A stretch of DNA of 64,000 bases from contig NZ_JBEBMF010000003.1 in assembly GCF_040081925.1 (NCBI RefSeq), positions 434,001-498,000 on the forward strand, in the 5' to 3' direction. Below, one piece after another: positions 1 through 8,902 of this stretch; within the stretch, counting starts at the first letter, position 1, and every line of letters begins with the position of its first letter. Source of the stretch: Mesorhizobium_K quangtriensis (lineage in GTDB: Bacteria > Pseudomonadota > Alphaproteobacteria > Rhizobiales > Rhizobiaceae). The translations under genes and the position numbers were made by a program. The notes beneath the pieces were generated by a model that worked only from the letters and a program-made list of their open reading frames with translations, made no database searches and was not told the origin of the DNA.

Positions 1-238
1 TGCGGATACCTTCGGCGAAAGATTCTTCCAGATCCTCGACGGGATACCTCTTGTGGAGGTCGCGAAAGGGCGGTGCGACCGACAACGGGCTCGGGCCGGC
101 AGGGTCGATCGAATGGCATTGCGCACAATTCGTCTTCGCAAAGGTCAGGCCGCGTTGCGCGGCGGGATCGAGCGCCATCGCGGCATCGACGGTCATAAGC
201 GTGACGACGAGTGCCAAGCCGAAGTGAGCAGATATCAT
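1..238 (-). CDS. Class I cytochrome c, C-terminus cut off by window edge
   Basis: This is the first 79 codons of a minus-strand gene that runs off the left edge. It begins with a hydrophobic stretch typical of a Sec signal peptide (about residues 1-22). A CAQCH haem c attachment motif follows at residues 38-42, which is the hallmark of a small periplasmic cytochrome c. The axial methionine should lie in the missing part. The ATG at 238 was chosen because an AAAGGA ribosome-binding site sits about 7 bases upstream. An electron-transfer role in the periplasm is known for the family. The partner oxidase or dehydrogenase cannot be told from this fragment. Confidence 0.85.
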   Translation of the reverse strand, partial: MISAHFGLALVVTLMTVDAAMALDPAAQRGLTFAKTNCAQCHSIDPAGPSPLSVAPPFRDLHKRYPVEDLEESFAEGIR

Positions 239-437
239 CCGATGGGTCCTTTCGCCTTTCGAATGCACGGCTGAGAAGCTCATTCGCTGGGAACGACTTT
301 GTCAGCTAAGGCATCCATAGCGACGGCGCCGCATGCCCGCTTTGATCCAGGGCAAATTGAGGCCCGCGACAAGGTTGACCGACGGCCGGCAAAGTGGGAC
401 CGCTTCCTGGCAGATGGAGACCTGAAGGAGAGACAAG

Positions 438-1208
438 ATGGTCGGGAGGCTGGACGGCAAGGTGGCGCTGGTCATTGGTGCTGCGCGCGGCATTGGCAGG
501 GGTATAGCGGAGCGCTTCGAGGGGGAAGGCGCGCGCCTTGTGCTTGCTGACTCGCTCGCCGAGGCAGGTGCGGCCACCGCCCGGGATCTCGGCGCGGTAT
601 TCGTTAGAACCGACATCTCGCAGATGGAGGACGCGCAAGCCGCGGTCGCCGCCGCGGTCGACCGCTACGGGCGTCTCGATATCCTTGTCCAGAATGCCGG
701 CATCTACCCCTGGCAGTTGATCGAGGACACCAGCCCAGACGACTGGGACCGTGTCATGGCGGTCAATCTGCGCGGCACCTTCAATGCGGCGCGCGCCGCG
801 CTGACGCCCATGAAGGCTCAACGTTATGGCCGGATGCTGTTCACGTCCTCGATCACGGGACCTCATGTGACCAGCCCCGGGCATGGTCACTATTCGGCGA
901 CCAAGGCCGGCATAAACGGGTTCATCCGGTCAGCCGCGCTGGAGTTCTCGGGCTACGGCATCACCGTCAACGGGGTCGAGCCCGGCAATATCATGACGGA
1001 GGCCATCCGCGAGCAACGCGACGCCGGCTTCATCAAGTCGATGGAGGACTCGATCCCGCTGGGCCGGCTCGGGACGCCGCGCGATGTCGCGAACGCCTTC
1101 CTCTACCTCGCTTCCGACGAGGCAAGCTATATCACCGGCACGACTATCGTGGTGGACGGCGGCCAGTTGCTGCCGGAGGGGGCAGATTTCCGGATCGGAC
1201 CGAAATAA
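438..1208 (+). CDS. SDR family NAD(P)-dependent oxidoreductase
   Basis: This is a 256-residue classical short-chain dehydrogenase/reductase, the usual length for the family. The Rossmann glycine motif is at G14-x3-G18-x-G20, although the usual leading Thr is replaced by Ile. The NAG motif is at 86-88 and the catalytic tetrad is N110, S138, Y152 and K156. The C-terminal part has the usual substrate-loop region and a V-V-D-G-G strand near the end. A GGAGAG ribosome-binding site lies shortly before the ATG. These enzymes oxidise or reduce alcohols, ketones or sugars with NAD(P). Nothing in the neighbours fixes the substrate, so only the family is called. Confidence 0.93.
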   Translation: MVGRLDGKVALVIGAARGIGRGIAERFEGEGARLVLADSLAEAGAATARDLGAVFVRTDISQMEDAQAAVAAAVDRYGRLDILVQNAGIYPWQLIEDTSPDDWDRVMAVNLRGTFNAARAALTPMKAQRYGRMLFTSSITGPHVTSPGHGHYSATKAGINGFIRSAALEFSGYGITVNGVEPGNIMTEAIREQRDAGFIKSMEDSIPLGRLGTPRDVANAFLYLASDEASYITGTTIVVDGGQLLPEGADFRIGPK

Positions 1209-1325
1209 GCCATGCTGGCGAAACGCTCCGAATACCGTAAATTACGTTCCGTTCCGCTACGGGATTTGTGAGAAGACGGCGCGACTTACGCGATATGCCG
1301 CTCGTGACGGCTGGAGGGAACTGCG

Positions 1326-1664
1326 ATGACTTTATATCTGTCGAAATTTTGTCTTCGGTTGGCAATTGCGGGCACGGCGCTGGCCGCGACGCTTGGGAGC
1401 GGGAGCGCCGTCGAAGCCGCCGGCGCAGGGACGATCGTCCCCCAAGAAGATATGACTGAGTTTTGCCAGCAGGCGGCGGCGGCCAGGTACGAGGTCAGCC
1501 TCGACGCAATAACCACCAACCCACCTATCGAACGCGATGGCAAGATCCTGGTGCTTGGCTCGGTTCAGAATGACGATACCGACCAGGCCATGGGCATTGA
1601 TTGCCGTTTCGAACCGAACGGCGCGTTCATCGATATTATCGAAGCGCCGGGCATGAACGATTAA
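1326..1664 (+). CDS. Small secreted protein of unknown function
   Basis: I do not recognise this 112-residue protein. Residues 1-31 look like a Sec signal peptide: a basic start, a hydrophobic core and a likely cleavage after V-E-A-A. The mature part is about 80 residues and mostly acidic. It has two cysteines, C47 and C93, that could form a disulphide in the periplasm. A strong GGAGGG ribosome-binding site precedes the ATG, which supports a real gene. It stands alone between an SDR gene and a DUF1489 gene, in the same direction as both. Confidence 0.75.
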   Translation: MTLYLSKFCLRLAIAGTALAATLGSGSAVEAAGAGTIVPQEDMTEFCQQAAAARYEVSLDAITTNPPIERDGKILVLGSVQNDDTDQAMGIDCRFEPNGAFIDIIEAPGMND

Positions 1665-1747
1665 CGGGCGTGTCGGAGAAGCGTCGACAGAGGACCGCAG
1701 GTGACTGCGCTCCCTGTTGATAAACCGTCTCCGCATTGACGCGCCAC

Positions 1748-1776
1748 GAGCCATGGCTAAATCATGAGCCATGGCT
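1748..1776 (+). repeat. 11-bp direct repeat duplicating a start-codon context
   Basis: The sequence GAGCCATGGCT occurs at 1748-1758 and again at 1766-1776, separated by 7 bases. Each copy contains the 10-bp palindrome AGCCATGGCT and an ATG. The second ATG (1771) starts the DUF1489 gene. The first (1753) opens a four-codon frame, M-A-K-S, whose stop codon ends three bases before the real start. Confidence 0.8.
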
Positions 1777-2208
1777 CTCAACCTCATAAAGCTCTGCGTC
1801 GGCTGCGAAAGCGTCGAGGATCTAGAGGAATGGATCGCGATGCGGCTCGATCAGCGCCGCAGGGCGCGCGAACCCGTCGAGCAGTGGCACACGACCCGCA
1901 TGGTTCCCACGCGCAGAACGGAGCTTCTTGATGGCGGCTCGCTGTATTGGGTCATCAAGGGTTCCGTGCAGTGCCGGCAGACCTTGCTGGACGTACGGCC
2001 CTTCGTCGATGACGAGGGTATATCCCGTTGCCATCTGGTTCTCCACCCCGAGGTGGTGCGAACGGACTGGCAGCCGCGGCGCGCCTTTCAGGGCTGGCGT
2101 TATCTCAAGCCCAACGAGGCTCCGGCCGATCTCGGCAGCGCGCGCGCCGAGATAGCCGCAATGCCGCCGAAGCTGCGCCAGGAACTCGCCGAACTCGGCC
2201 TTCTGTAG
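1771..2208 (+). CDS. DUF1489 family protein
   Basis: This is a 145-residue soluble protein with the typical opening of the DUF1489 family (M-A-L-N-L-I-K-L-C-V-G). The family is conserved in Hyphomicrobiales and is about this length throughout. It has no signal peptide or membrane segment. A central segment around residues 55-95 mixes beta-type hydrophobic stretches with conserved Trp, Cys and Asp. The function of the family is unknown to me. The start is fixed by the family N-terminus, although no convincing Shine-Dalgarno sequence is seen. A short duplicated ATG context lies just upstream. Confidence 0.88.
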   Translation: MALNLIKLCVGCESVEDLEEWIAMRLDQRRRAREPVEQWHTTRMVPTRRTELLDGGSLYWVIKGSVQCRQTLLDVRPFVDDEGISRCHLVLHPEVVRTDWQPRRAFQGWRYLKPNEAPADLGSARAEIAAMPPKLRQELAELGLL

Positions 2209-2275
2209 TGTCAGCGTGGCGCTGCCCCATGCGCGCGGGCTTGCAAGCTAGTCAGCGCCGTCACATCTTCAGGGC

Positions 2276-3007
2276 ATGAACGACAGGAAGACACCGCTTC
2301 CGGCCAAGAGATCGACGGCACCACAAACCCGTTCATCGGCCGGAGATATCGACGCCTTCGTCAGACAGGCAAAGGCAGTCGCGGCCCGCGCCTCGGGCGC
2401 AGGCCGGCTCATTCTCGCGCTTGACGCGACGATGTCACGCCAGCCGACATGGGACATGGCATGCGCCCTGCAGGCGGAAATGTTCGATGCAGTAGGCAAG
2501 ACCGACGGGCTGGACGTGCAGCTCGTCTATTTTCGCGGTCTTGGCGAATGCCGGGCATCGAAGTTCGTAAAGGACACGGTCGCGCTGAAGCGGCTCATGA
2601 CGGGCATATCCTGCCAAGGCGGCTATACGCAGATCGGCAAGGTGCTTGGCCATGCCCTTAAGGAAAGGGAGCGCGGCAAGGTCGATGCCTTGATCTACAT
2701 CGGCGATGCGATGGAGGAGGGGATCGACGACCTATCCGACAAGGCAGGCAGGCTCGGTCTGCGCGGCGTGCCCGTCTTCGTCTTTCAGGAAGGACGCGAC
2801 GGCAAGGCTGAGACCGCCTTCAAGGAGATCGCGAGACTGTCGAAAGGTGCGTGGTTTCGCTTCGACCGCAATTCCGCCGCGACGCTGGCCAAACTGCTTG
2901 CCGCGGTCGCGGTCTTCGCAACGGGTGGGCTGACGGCGTTGGAGGCGCGCGGCCGGCCGGAGGATAAATTGATGATCGAGAATCTGCGAGGCGGCGGAAC
3001 GCGATGA
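2276..3007 (+). CDS. VWA domain-containing protein
   Basis: This is a 243-residue protein with a von Willebrand factor A fold from about residue 42 to 220. The metal-ion-dependent adhesion site is visible as D50-x-T52-x-S54, with a later Thr at 118 and an Asp at 144 in the expected places. There is no signal peptide, so it is probably cytosolic. VWA domains usually mediate metal-dependent protein-protein contacts. The 3' end overlaps the start of the downstream J-domain membrane protein by 4 bases, which suggests translational coupling and a joint function. The partner and purpose are not known from the sequence. Confidence 0.85.
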   Translation: MNDRKTPLPAKRSTAPQTRSSAGDIDAFVRQAKAVAARASGAGRLILALDATMSRQPTWDMACALQAEMFDAVGKTDGLDVQLVYFRGLGECRASKFVKDTVALKRLMTGISCQGGYTQIGKVLGHALKERERGKVDALIYIGDAMEEGIDDLSDKAGRLGLRGVPVFVFQEGRDGKAETAFKEIARLSKGAWFRFDRNSAATLAKLLAAVAVFATGGLTALEARGRPEDKLMIENLRGGGTR

Positions 3008-3699
3008 GCCTCGTCATAGGCGTCGCTGCCAGCCTGCTTGTGTTTGCCGGGATAGTCCTGGCGTTTCTCAAGGCGGATGCCGCAAGTATTGCGAGAAGCT
3101 TGCGTTTGGCGGGACCTGTTCTGCTGGCGATTGCAGGCTTTGGCCTGATAGCGCTCGGCCGGGCCGCTCTCGGTGGAATGCTGCTGTCTGGCGCCGCAGG
3201 CTGGTACACGCTCGGTCGTGCACGTCCGAGCGTCTCGAAATCACCCGGCCAGCGCTCGACTGTCAGGACTGCCGCGCTGGAGATGGAACTCGATCACGAC
3301 ACCGGCGCGCTTGAGGGCATGGTTCTTGCTGGGACCTACGAGCAGAAGATGCTCTCCGCCCTGTCCCAAAAGCAGTTGTTCGAACTCTACCGGGAGCTTT
3401 CCTCGGACTCCGAGAGCCGCCAGTTACTGGAGACGTATCTTGACGGCCGGTTTCCCACCTGGCGCGACGACGTGAAGCCGAACGGTCGCGACCGGCATGG
3501 TGTTTCGCCAGGTTCTGGCCCCATGACTAAGGAGGAGGCCTACAAGGTCCTTGGTCTTGAAGCGGGCGCGACCACGGCGGACATCCGAAAGGCGCACCGC
3601 CGCCTGATGCAGCGCCTGCATCCCGACCTCGGAGGGACCTCGTTCCTCGCGGCGCGCATCAACGAAGCCAAGGACGTCCTGCTCTCCAATCACGGGTAG
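3004..3699 (+). CDS. Membrane-anchored J-domain (DnaJ-like) protein
   Basis: This is a 231-residue protein with two or three hydrophobic segments in the first 70 residues, a linker rich in charged residues (about 80-170), and a C-terminal J domain (about 175-231). The catalytic HPD tripeptide is at 206-208. The arrangement, an N-terminal membrane anchor with the J domain at the very C-terminus, resembles Tim14/Pam18-type co-chaperones. The family stimulates Hsp70 (DnaK) ATPase at the membrane. It overlaps the VWA gene by 4 bases, so the pair is probably co-translated. The client is unknown. Confidence 0.9.
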   Translation: MSLVIGVAASLLVFAGIVLAFLKADAASIARSLRLAGPVLLAIAGFGLIALGRAALGGMLLSGAAGWYTLGRARPSVSKSPGQRSTVRTAALEMELDHDTGALEGMVLAGTYEQKMLSALSQKQLFELYRELSSDSESRQLLETYLDGRFPTWRDDVKPNGRDRHGVSPGSGPMTKEEAYKVLGLEAGATTADIRKAHRRLMQRLHPDLGGTSFLAARINEAKDVLLSNHG

Positions 3700-3761
3700 T
3701 TCTCCTTCGACGCGATACATTCCGGAAACCCCTTCAAACCCTGCCGAACTATTGCTCTGAA

Positions 3762-5132
3762 TTACTGTTGCACGGCGTAGCAATCGATCTTCTTGCGCTT
3801 CAGCGCGTTACAGGTGTTCCAGGCGGCGTTCTTGGAATCGAAGCCGCCAAAGCGCGCGCGATAGTAGGTCACGCCGCCCTTCTCGAAAGTCTCGGTAAAC
3901 GGCGAAGCGCTTGCGAGTAGGTCGCCGGCTTGACGGTTTGTTCGGGTCAGGAAGGCGCGCGCCTCGACCTCGCTTGGCGAGGACGCCACCTGGATTGCCC
4001 AGCCAGACTTTGGCACCGCCGCAGTCTTGATCGGATCGATATCGGCCATGCGCGCAGGGATGGGCTCAGCGTAGGCGAAAGGAACTTCAGGTTCCGCTGA
4101 CCCCTCTTCTTCCTGCACGTTGGCAGCGGGGACATTGTCGGCGGTCGCGAAGGCGACCTCTTCGTCCTCGACGCGCGGGGCCGCCTTCGGTTTAGGCGCA
4201 TTCTTTGTCGGCAGCAGGGCCGCCAGCGCCTTGATCGGCGACTTCCGGGTTTCTCCGGCTGCGCTTGCCACCAGGTCGTTGCCGCCACGCCTCGTCGAGG
4301 CTTTCGGCAGATAGGTGCGGATCAGTTCTGCCATGTGGTCGTCACGCGACTTGCCGCTCTTGCCGCCCATGACGACCGCGACGATGCGGCGGTTGCCGTC
4401 AGATACCGACGAAACGAGATTGAAACCCGATGCGCGGGTATAGCCGGTCTTGATGCCGTCGACGCCCTTGATGCGGCCGAGCAGCCTGTTGTGATTGGCG
4501 AGCCGCTGCTTGCCGTATTGAAACGAGCGCGTAGAGAAATAATCGTAGTACTGCGGGAAGTGCTCGCGCAGCGCGATGCCGAGCGTCGCCATATCGCGCG
4601 CCGTGGAATGCTGCGCCGGGTTCGGCAGGCCGTTGGCGTTGCGGAAAATGGTGCCCGTCATCCCGAGTTGCCGAGCCTTCGTCGTCATCATGCGCGCGAA
4701 TTCGGCCTCCGAGCCGCCGAGCATTTCGGCAAGCGCAGTCGATGCGTCGTTGGCCGACTTGGTCACCAGCGAATAGATTGCGGTTTCGACGGTCACCGAA
4801 CCGCCCGCCTTCACGCCGAGCTTGGTCGGCGGTTCGTTGGCGGCGTTCTTGGAAAACAGGACTTTCGAAGACTTCTTGATGCGCCCGGACTCCAACGCCT
4901 CGAACGTCAGGTAGAGGGTCATCATCTTGGTCAGCGAAGCGGGGAACCGAGCCTCGTCCGCGCTGGAAGAGAACAGCGTCTTGCCGGTGTTGGCATCCAC
5001 CACGATGGCGGCATACTTCGGATTGGCATGAGCCGGAGCGACAATCAGGGCCGTCGCGGCTATCGCAACAGCTAACGTCGATTTGGCGGAAGAGACTGCA
5101 CGGTGAGCGATGCGAGCCAAGATCTGACGCAC
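3762..5132 (-). CDS. D-alanyl-D-alanine carboxypeptidase with SPOR domain
   Basis: This is a 456-residue penicillin-binding protein of the PBP5/6 (peptidase S11) class. It has a signal peptide (about 1-36), an S66-L-T-K69 active-site motif, S126-A-N128, and K228-T-G230. Together these form the full catalytic set for trimming the terminal D-Ala of peptidoglycan pentapeptides in the periplasm. A Pro/Ala/Glu-rich linker follows (about 280-370). The C-terminal 75 residues look like a SPOR domain, which binds denuded glycan strands and localises proteins to the division septum. The fusion suggests septum-targeted trimming. It converges on the J-domain gene across about 60 bases. Confidence 0.93.
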   Translation of the reverse strand: MRQILARIAHRAVSSAKSTLAVAIAATALIVAPAHANPKYAAIVVDANTGKTLFSSSADEARFPASLTKMMTLYLTFEALESGRIKKSSKVLFSKNAANEPPTKLGVKAGGSVTVETAIYSLVTKSANDASTALAEMLGGSEAEFARMMTTKARQLGMTGTIFRNANGLPNPAQHSTARDMATLGIALREHFPQYYDYFSTRSFQYGKQRLANHNRLLGRIKGVDGIKTGYTRASGFNLVSSVSDGNRRIVAVVMGGKSGKSRDDHMAELIRTYLPKASTRRGGNDLVASAAGETRKSPIKALAALLPTKNAPKPKAAPRVEDEEVAFATADNVPAANVQEEEGSAEPEVPFAYAEPIPARMADIDPIKTAAVPKSGWAIQVASSPSEVEARAFLTRTNRQAGDLLASASPFTETFEKGGVTYYRARFGGFDSKNAAWNTCNALKRKKIDCYAVQQ

Positions 5133-5385
5133 TGTTACACCCTTTGATTTACGCGTTGCACGGAGAAGGCGGCAAAGGTCCGCCTCGCTTATTGAGGGAC
5201 AGTACGAGAGGCGGCGTTACCAAACTGTTTATGGTAACCGGGACGTTCATACTTTTGTCCGGCTTTGACGCTGATTTTCCGAAAATGCAGTGTTTGGCCC
5301 TCGCGGTACGCAGTCGTTTGACTTGTTGTGCGGTGCACAATAGCATCTCAAGTGCTGGGGTCGCGCGCACCGAAAGGAAATGCAG

Positions 5386-5715
5386 ATGACGCAGACGTTC
5401 GAGGATGCCGGAAGGGTCGGCCAGGAAATTCTCGACACTGCGCTCGACAGCATGTCCGCGGTATGCACGGACGCCCGGGCGATCGGCCTCGAAGCTTCGG
5501 ACTATGCGAAGAGAGTCTTCGAAGCCGGCGCCATGACGCTTGGCAAGTTGATGTCGGCGAGGTCACTCGAAAAATTCACCGAAATCCAGACCGACTATTT
5601 CAGGCAAACCTACGAAGGGTTCGTCGCCGAGACGACTAAGCTAGGTGGCCTGTACGCGGACATGGCAAAGGACGCGTATCGTCCGTTTGAGGCGGTCGTG
5701 GCCAGGGCAAAGTAA
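5386..5715 (+). CDS. Phasin family protein
   Basis: This is a 109-residue, almost entirely helical protein with the phasin pattern: amphipathic helices, a run of Ala, Glu and Lys, and a conserved F-x-x-x-x-x-E-G-F-V type segment near residue 70. Phasins coat polyhydroxyalkanoate granules or act as small stress-related helical proteins. No pha synthesis gene lies nearby, so a granule role is inferred only from the family. An in-frame ATG at 5380 is only one base after the AAGGA ribosome-binding site. The ATG at 5386 has proper spacing (7 bases) and is preferred. Confidence 0.85.
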   Translation: MTQTFEDAGRVGQEILDTALDSMSAVCTDARAIGLEASDYAKRVFEAGAMTLGKLMSARSLEKFTEIQTDYFRQTYEGFVAETTKLGGLYADMAKDAYRPFEAVVARAK

Positions 5716-5957
5716 GCTGCCGTGCGGTGCTCTCCTCAAATTCGCTCGCGACTTCCTCTACAACGATCTGTCTTGCCAGCAGTCCGGTTTTCGTGCGCCC
5801 ATCACGATTGCGCAATCGCTGGGATTGCGTCGAGGGGCCGTATTGTCACCGGACCAGAAGGGCTTAAAATCGACACTCGACGCACTACATAGGGTTGGTC
5901 GGGTGTAGCATTGAAATGAGAATTCTCGGGTTGAAGATCAGCGGTTTCGATGGTGGC

Positions 5958-6317
5958 ATGGCACCTACCTCCACAAGCGCCACGCGGATGCAGGATGGTG
6001 ACGACGACCGCGGTTCGCCCGGCCGCGGCACAGCCGTCATCACGCGGACGAGACCCAAGACCAAGAAACCCAGTCTCTACAGGGTCTTGATCCTCAACGA
6101 CGACTACACGCCGATGGAATTCGTAGTGCACATTCTGGAGCGCTTCTTCCAGAAGGACCGCGAAGCCGCGACCCGCATCATGCTCCATGTCCATAATCAC
6201 GGAGTGGGCGAATGCGGGGTCTACACGTTTGAAGTGGCCGAGACAAAAGTGTCGCAGGTCATGGATTTCGCCCGCCAGAATCAGCATCCGCTGCAATGCG
6301 TGATGGAGAAGAAGTGA
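5958..6317 (+). CDS. clpS: ATP-dependent Clp protease adaptor ClpS
   Basis: ClpS is the N-recognin adaptor that delivers N-degron substrates to ClpAP. The core from about residue 38 onward is a near-textbook ClpS, with the substrate-pocket segment N-D-D-Y-T-P-M-E-F-V and the H-V-H-N-H-G-x-G-E-C-G-V block. It lies 10 bases before clpA, so the adaptor and its unfoldase are co-transcribed. The start is uncertain. ATG at 5958 gives 119 residues and matches the usual family length, ATG at 5916 gives 133, and a TTG at 5895 is also in frame. None has a strong ribosome-binding site. Confidence 0.95.
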   Translation: MAPTSTSATRMQDGDDDRGSPGRGTAVITRTRPKTKKPSLYRVLILNDDYTPMEFVVHILERFFQKDREAATRIMLHVHNHGVGECGVYTFEVAETKVSQVMDFARQNQHPLQCVMEKK

Positions 6318-6327
6318 GGACTGAATA

Positions 6328-8796
6328 ATGCCGGCTTTCTCCCAAGGCCTGGAAAAGGCGCTTCATCAGGCGCTGACCTTTGCCAACGAACGTCACCACG
6401 AATACGCAACGCTTGAGCATCTCCTGTTGGCGCTGATCGACGACGCCGAGGCCGCCGCTGTCATGCGCGCTTGCAACGTCGATCTGGACGAGCTCAAGCA
6501 CACCGTTCTCACCTACATCGACACGGAACTGGACAACCTCGTCACCGGTTACGATGAGGATTCCAAGCCGACCGCCGGCTTCCAGCGCGTTATCCAGCGC
6601 GCCGTCATCCATGTCCAGTCGTCAGGCCGCGATGAAGTGTCAGGCGCCAACGTGCTTGTCGCGATCTTCGCCGAGCGTGAAAGCCACGCCGCCTATTTCC
6701 TGCAGGAACAGCAGATGACCCGCTACGACGCGGTCAACTACATCAGCCATGGCATCGCAAAGCGCCCCGGGTCGAGCGAATCCCGCTCGCCGCGTGGCGC
6801 CGAGGACGAGCAGCGCGGCGGCAACGCCGAGCAGGGCGAGGACGGCAAGAAGAAGCCGCAGGACGCTCTCACGGCCTATTGCGTCGACCTCAACAAGAAG
6901 GCGCGCTCGGGCAAGATCGATCCGCTGATCGGCCGCACCGACGAAATCAACCGGACTATCCAGGTTCTATGCCGCCGCTCCAAGAACAACCCGCTCTATG
7001 TCGGCGATCCCGGCGTCGGCAAGACGGCGATTGCCGAGGGGCTTGCCAAGCGCATCGTTGAGGGCGACGTTCCCGAAGTGCTGCAGGACGCCACGATCTT
7101 TGCGCTCGACATGGGCACTTTGCTCGCCGGCACCCGCTATCGCGGCGACTTCGAGGAGCGCCTGAAGCAGGTAGTCAAGGAACTCGAGGAGTATCCCGGC
7201 GCCGTTCTCTTCATCGACGAAATCCACACCGTGATCGGCGCTGGTGCGACTTCGGGCGGCGCGATGGATGCGTCAAACCTCCTGAAGCCAGCGCTCTCCT
7301 CAGGTGCAATCCGTTGCATAGGTTCAACAACCTACAAGGAATTCCGCCAGTTCTTCGAGAAGGACCGCGCGCTCGTGCGGCGCTTCCAGAAGATCGACGT
7401 GAAGGAGCCCACCGTCGACGACGCGATCGCCATCATGAAGGGCCTGAAGCCCTATTATGAGGAGTTCCACAATGTGAAGTTCACCAACGACGCCATCAAG
7501 GCGGCGGTGGAGCTTTCCGCGCGCTACATCAACGACCGAAAGCTGCCCGATAAGGCGATCGACGTGATCGACGAGACGGGCGCGTCGCAGATGCTGCTCC
7601 CCGAGGGCAAGCGCAAGAAGACGATCGGCATCAAGGAGATCGAGGCGACGATCGCCACCATGGCGCGCATCCCCCCGAAGACAGTTTCGGCCGACGACGA
7701 GGCCGTGCTCGCCAATCTGGAGGTCGAGTTGCAGCGGGTTGTCTACGGGCAGGACACGGCAATCACTGCGCTCACCTCGGCGATCAAGCTGGCTCGTGCC
7801 GGCCTGCGCGAACCGGAGAAGCCGATCGGCTGCTACCTGTTCTCAGGCCCGACAGGCGTCGGCAAAACGGAAGTCGCCAAGCAGCTTGCTGCCTCGCTCG
7901 GAGTCGAGCTGCTGCGCTTCGACATGTCGGAATACATGGAGCGCCACACGGTCAGCCGCCTGATCGGAGCGCCTCCCGGCTATGTCGGCTTCGACCAGGG
8001 CGGCCTGTTGACCGACGGCGTCGACCAGCATCCGCACTGCGTGCTGCTGCTCGACGAGGTCGAGAAGGCGCATCCGGACCTGTTCAACATCCTGTTGCAG
8101 GTCATGGATCACGGCAAGCTGACGGACCACAACGGCAAGCAGATCGACTTCCGCAACGTGATCCTGATCATGACGACCAATGCCGGCGCATCGGAAGCGC
8201 AGAAGGCGGCGATCGGCTTCGGCTCGACGAAACGCGAGGGCGACGACGTGGAGGCGATCAACCGCCTGTTCACGCCGGAGTTCCGCAACCGGCTCGACGC
8301 GATCATCCCGTTCGGCGCGCTGCCGGTGCCGGTGATCCACCAGGTCGTGCAGAAGTTCGTCATGCAGTTGGAGGCTCAGCTGTCCGAGCGTGGCGTGACC
8401 TTCGACCTGTCCCAGGAGGCGGTCGCGTGGCTCGCCGACAAGGGCTACGACGAGAAGATGGGCGCGCGTCCGCTCGGCCGCGTCATCCAGGAGCACATCA
8501 AGAAGCCGCTGGCCGACGAGGTCCTGTTCGGCAAGCTCAAGAAGGGTGGCACGGTCCGCGTCACGGTCGAGACCAAGGAGGACGGCAAGACCGGCCTCAA
8601 GCTCGAGACCATTGCGGACGAGCAGCGCGTCAAGCCGAAGAAGGAAGATCCCGCCGAGGAAGAGGTGAAGATCGCTCCGAAGAAGGCGAAGAAGCCGACG
8701 GCGGCCGCCAAGGCCAAGCCGGCTCCCAAGTCTTCGGGCAAGGAACCTCCCTCCGGTAAGCGCAGCCTGGTGCCTCAGCTTCCGCGCAAAAACTGA
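6328..8796 (+). CDS. clpA: ATP-dependent Clp protease ATP-binding subunit ClpA
   Basis: This is an 822-residue AAA+ unfoldase that feeds proteins to ClpP. It has the Clp N-domain (about 1-145), which docks ClpS, then two nucleotide-binding domains with Walker A motifs at 226-233 and 507-514 and matching Walker B motifs. It is about 60 residues longer than E. coli ClpA. The excess is a lysine-, alanine- and proline-rich tail after about residue 760, of low complexity and probably disordered. It follows clpS directly and ends before a strong terminator hairpin. Confidence 0.98.
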   Translation: MPAFSQGLEKALHQALTFANERHHEYATLEHLLLALIDDAEAAAVMRACNVDLDELKHTVLTYIDTELDNLVTGYDEDSKPTAGFQRVIQRAVIHVQSSGRDEVSGANVLVAIFAERESHAAYFLQEQQMTRYDAVNYISHGIAKRPGSSESRSPRGAEDEQRGGNAEQGEDGKKKPQDALTAYCVDLNKKARSGKIDPLIGRTDEINRTIQVLCRRSKNNPLYVGDPGVGKTAIAEGLAKRIVEGDVPEVLQDATIFALDMGTLLAGTRYRGDFEERLKQVVKELEEYPGAVLFIDEIHTVIGAGATSGGAMDASNLLKPALSSGAIRCIGSTTYKEFRQFFEKDRALVRRFQKIDVKEPTVDDAIAIMKGLKPYYEEFHNVKFTNDAIKAAVELSARYINDRKLPDKAIDVIDETGASQMLLPEGKRKKTIGIKEIEATIATMARIPPKTVSADDEAVLANLEVELQRVVYGQDTAITALTSAIKLARAGLREPEKPIGCYLFSGPTGVGKTEVAKQLAASLGVELLRFDMSEYMERHTVSRLIGAPPGYVGFDQGGLLTDGVDQHPHCVLLLDEVEKAHPDLFNILLQVMDHGKLTDHNGKQIDFRNVILIMTTNAGASEAQKAAIGFGSTKREGDDVEAINRLFTPEFRNRLDAIIPFGALPVPVIHQVVQKFVMQLEAQLSERGVTFDLSQEAVAWLADKGYDEKMGARPLGRVIQEHIKKPLADEVLFGKLKKGGTVRVTVETKEDGKTGLKLETIADEQRVKPKKEDPAEEEVKIAPKKAKKPTAAAKAKPAPKSSGKEPPSGKRSLVPQLPRKN

Positions 8797-8830
8797 ACGG
8801 GCGCGCCTGGACGCAAAGGACAGCCCTCAT

Positions 8831-8860
8831 AAAAAAGCCCCGGTTCTCCGGGGCTTTTTT
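8831..8860 (+). terminator. Intrinsic terminator after clpA
   Basis: An inverted repeat has arms AAAAAAGCCCCGG and CCGGGGCTTTTTT around a 4-base loop and ends in a T6 run. It lies 35 bases after the clpA stop codon. The A-rich left arm means it could also work on the other strand. Confidence 0.9.
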
Positions 8861-8902
8861 GCGCGGTGCGGCTGGCCGGAAAATCCGTCCAGTACGAAAA
8901 CA

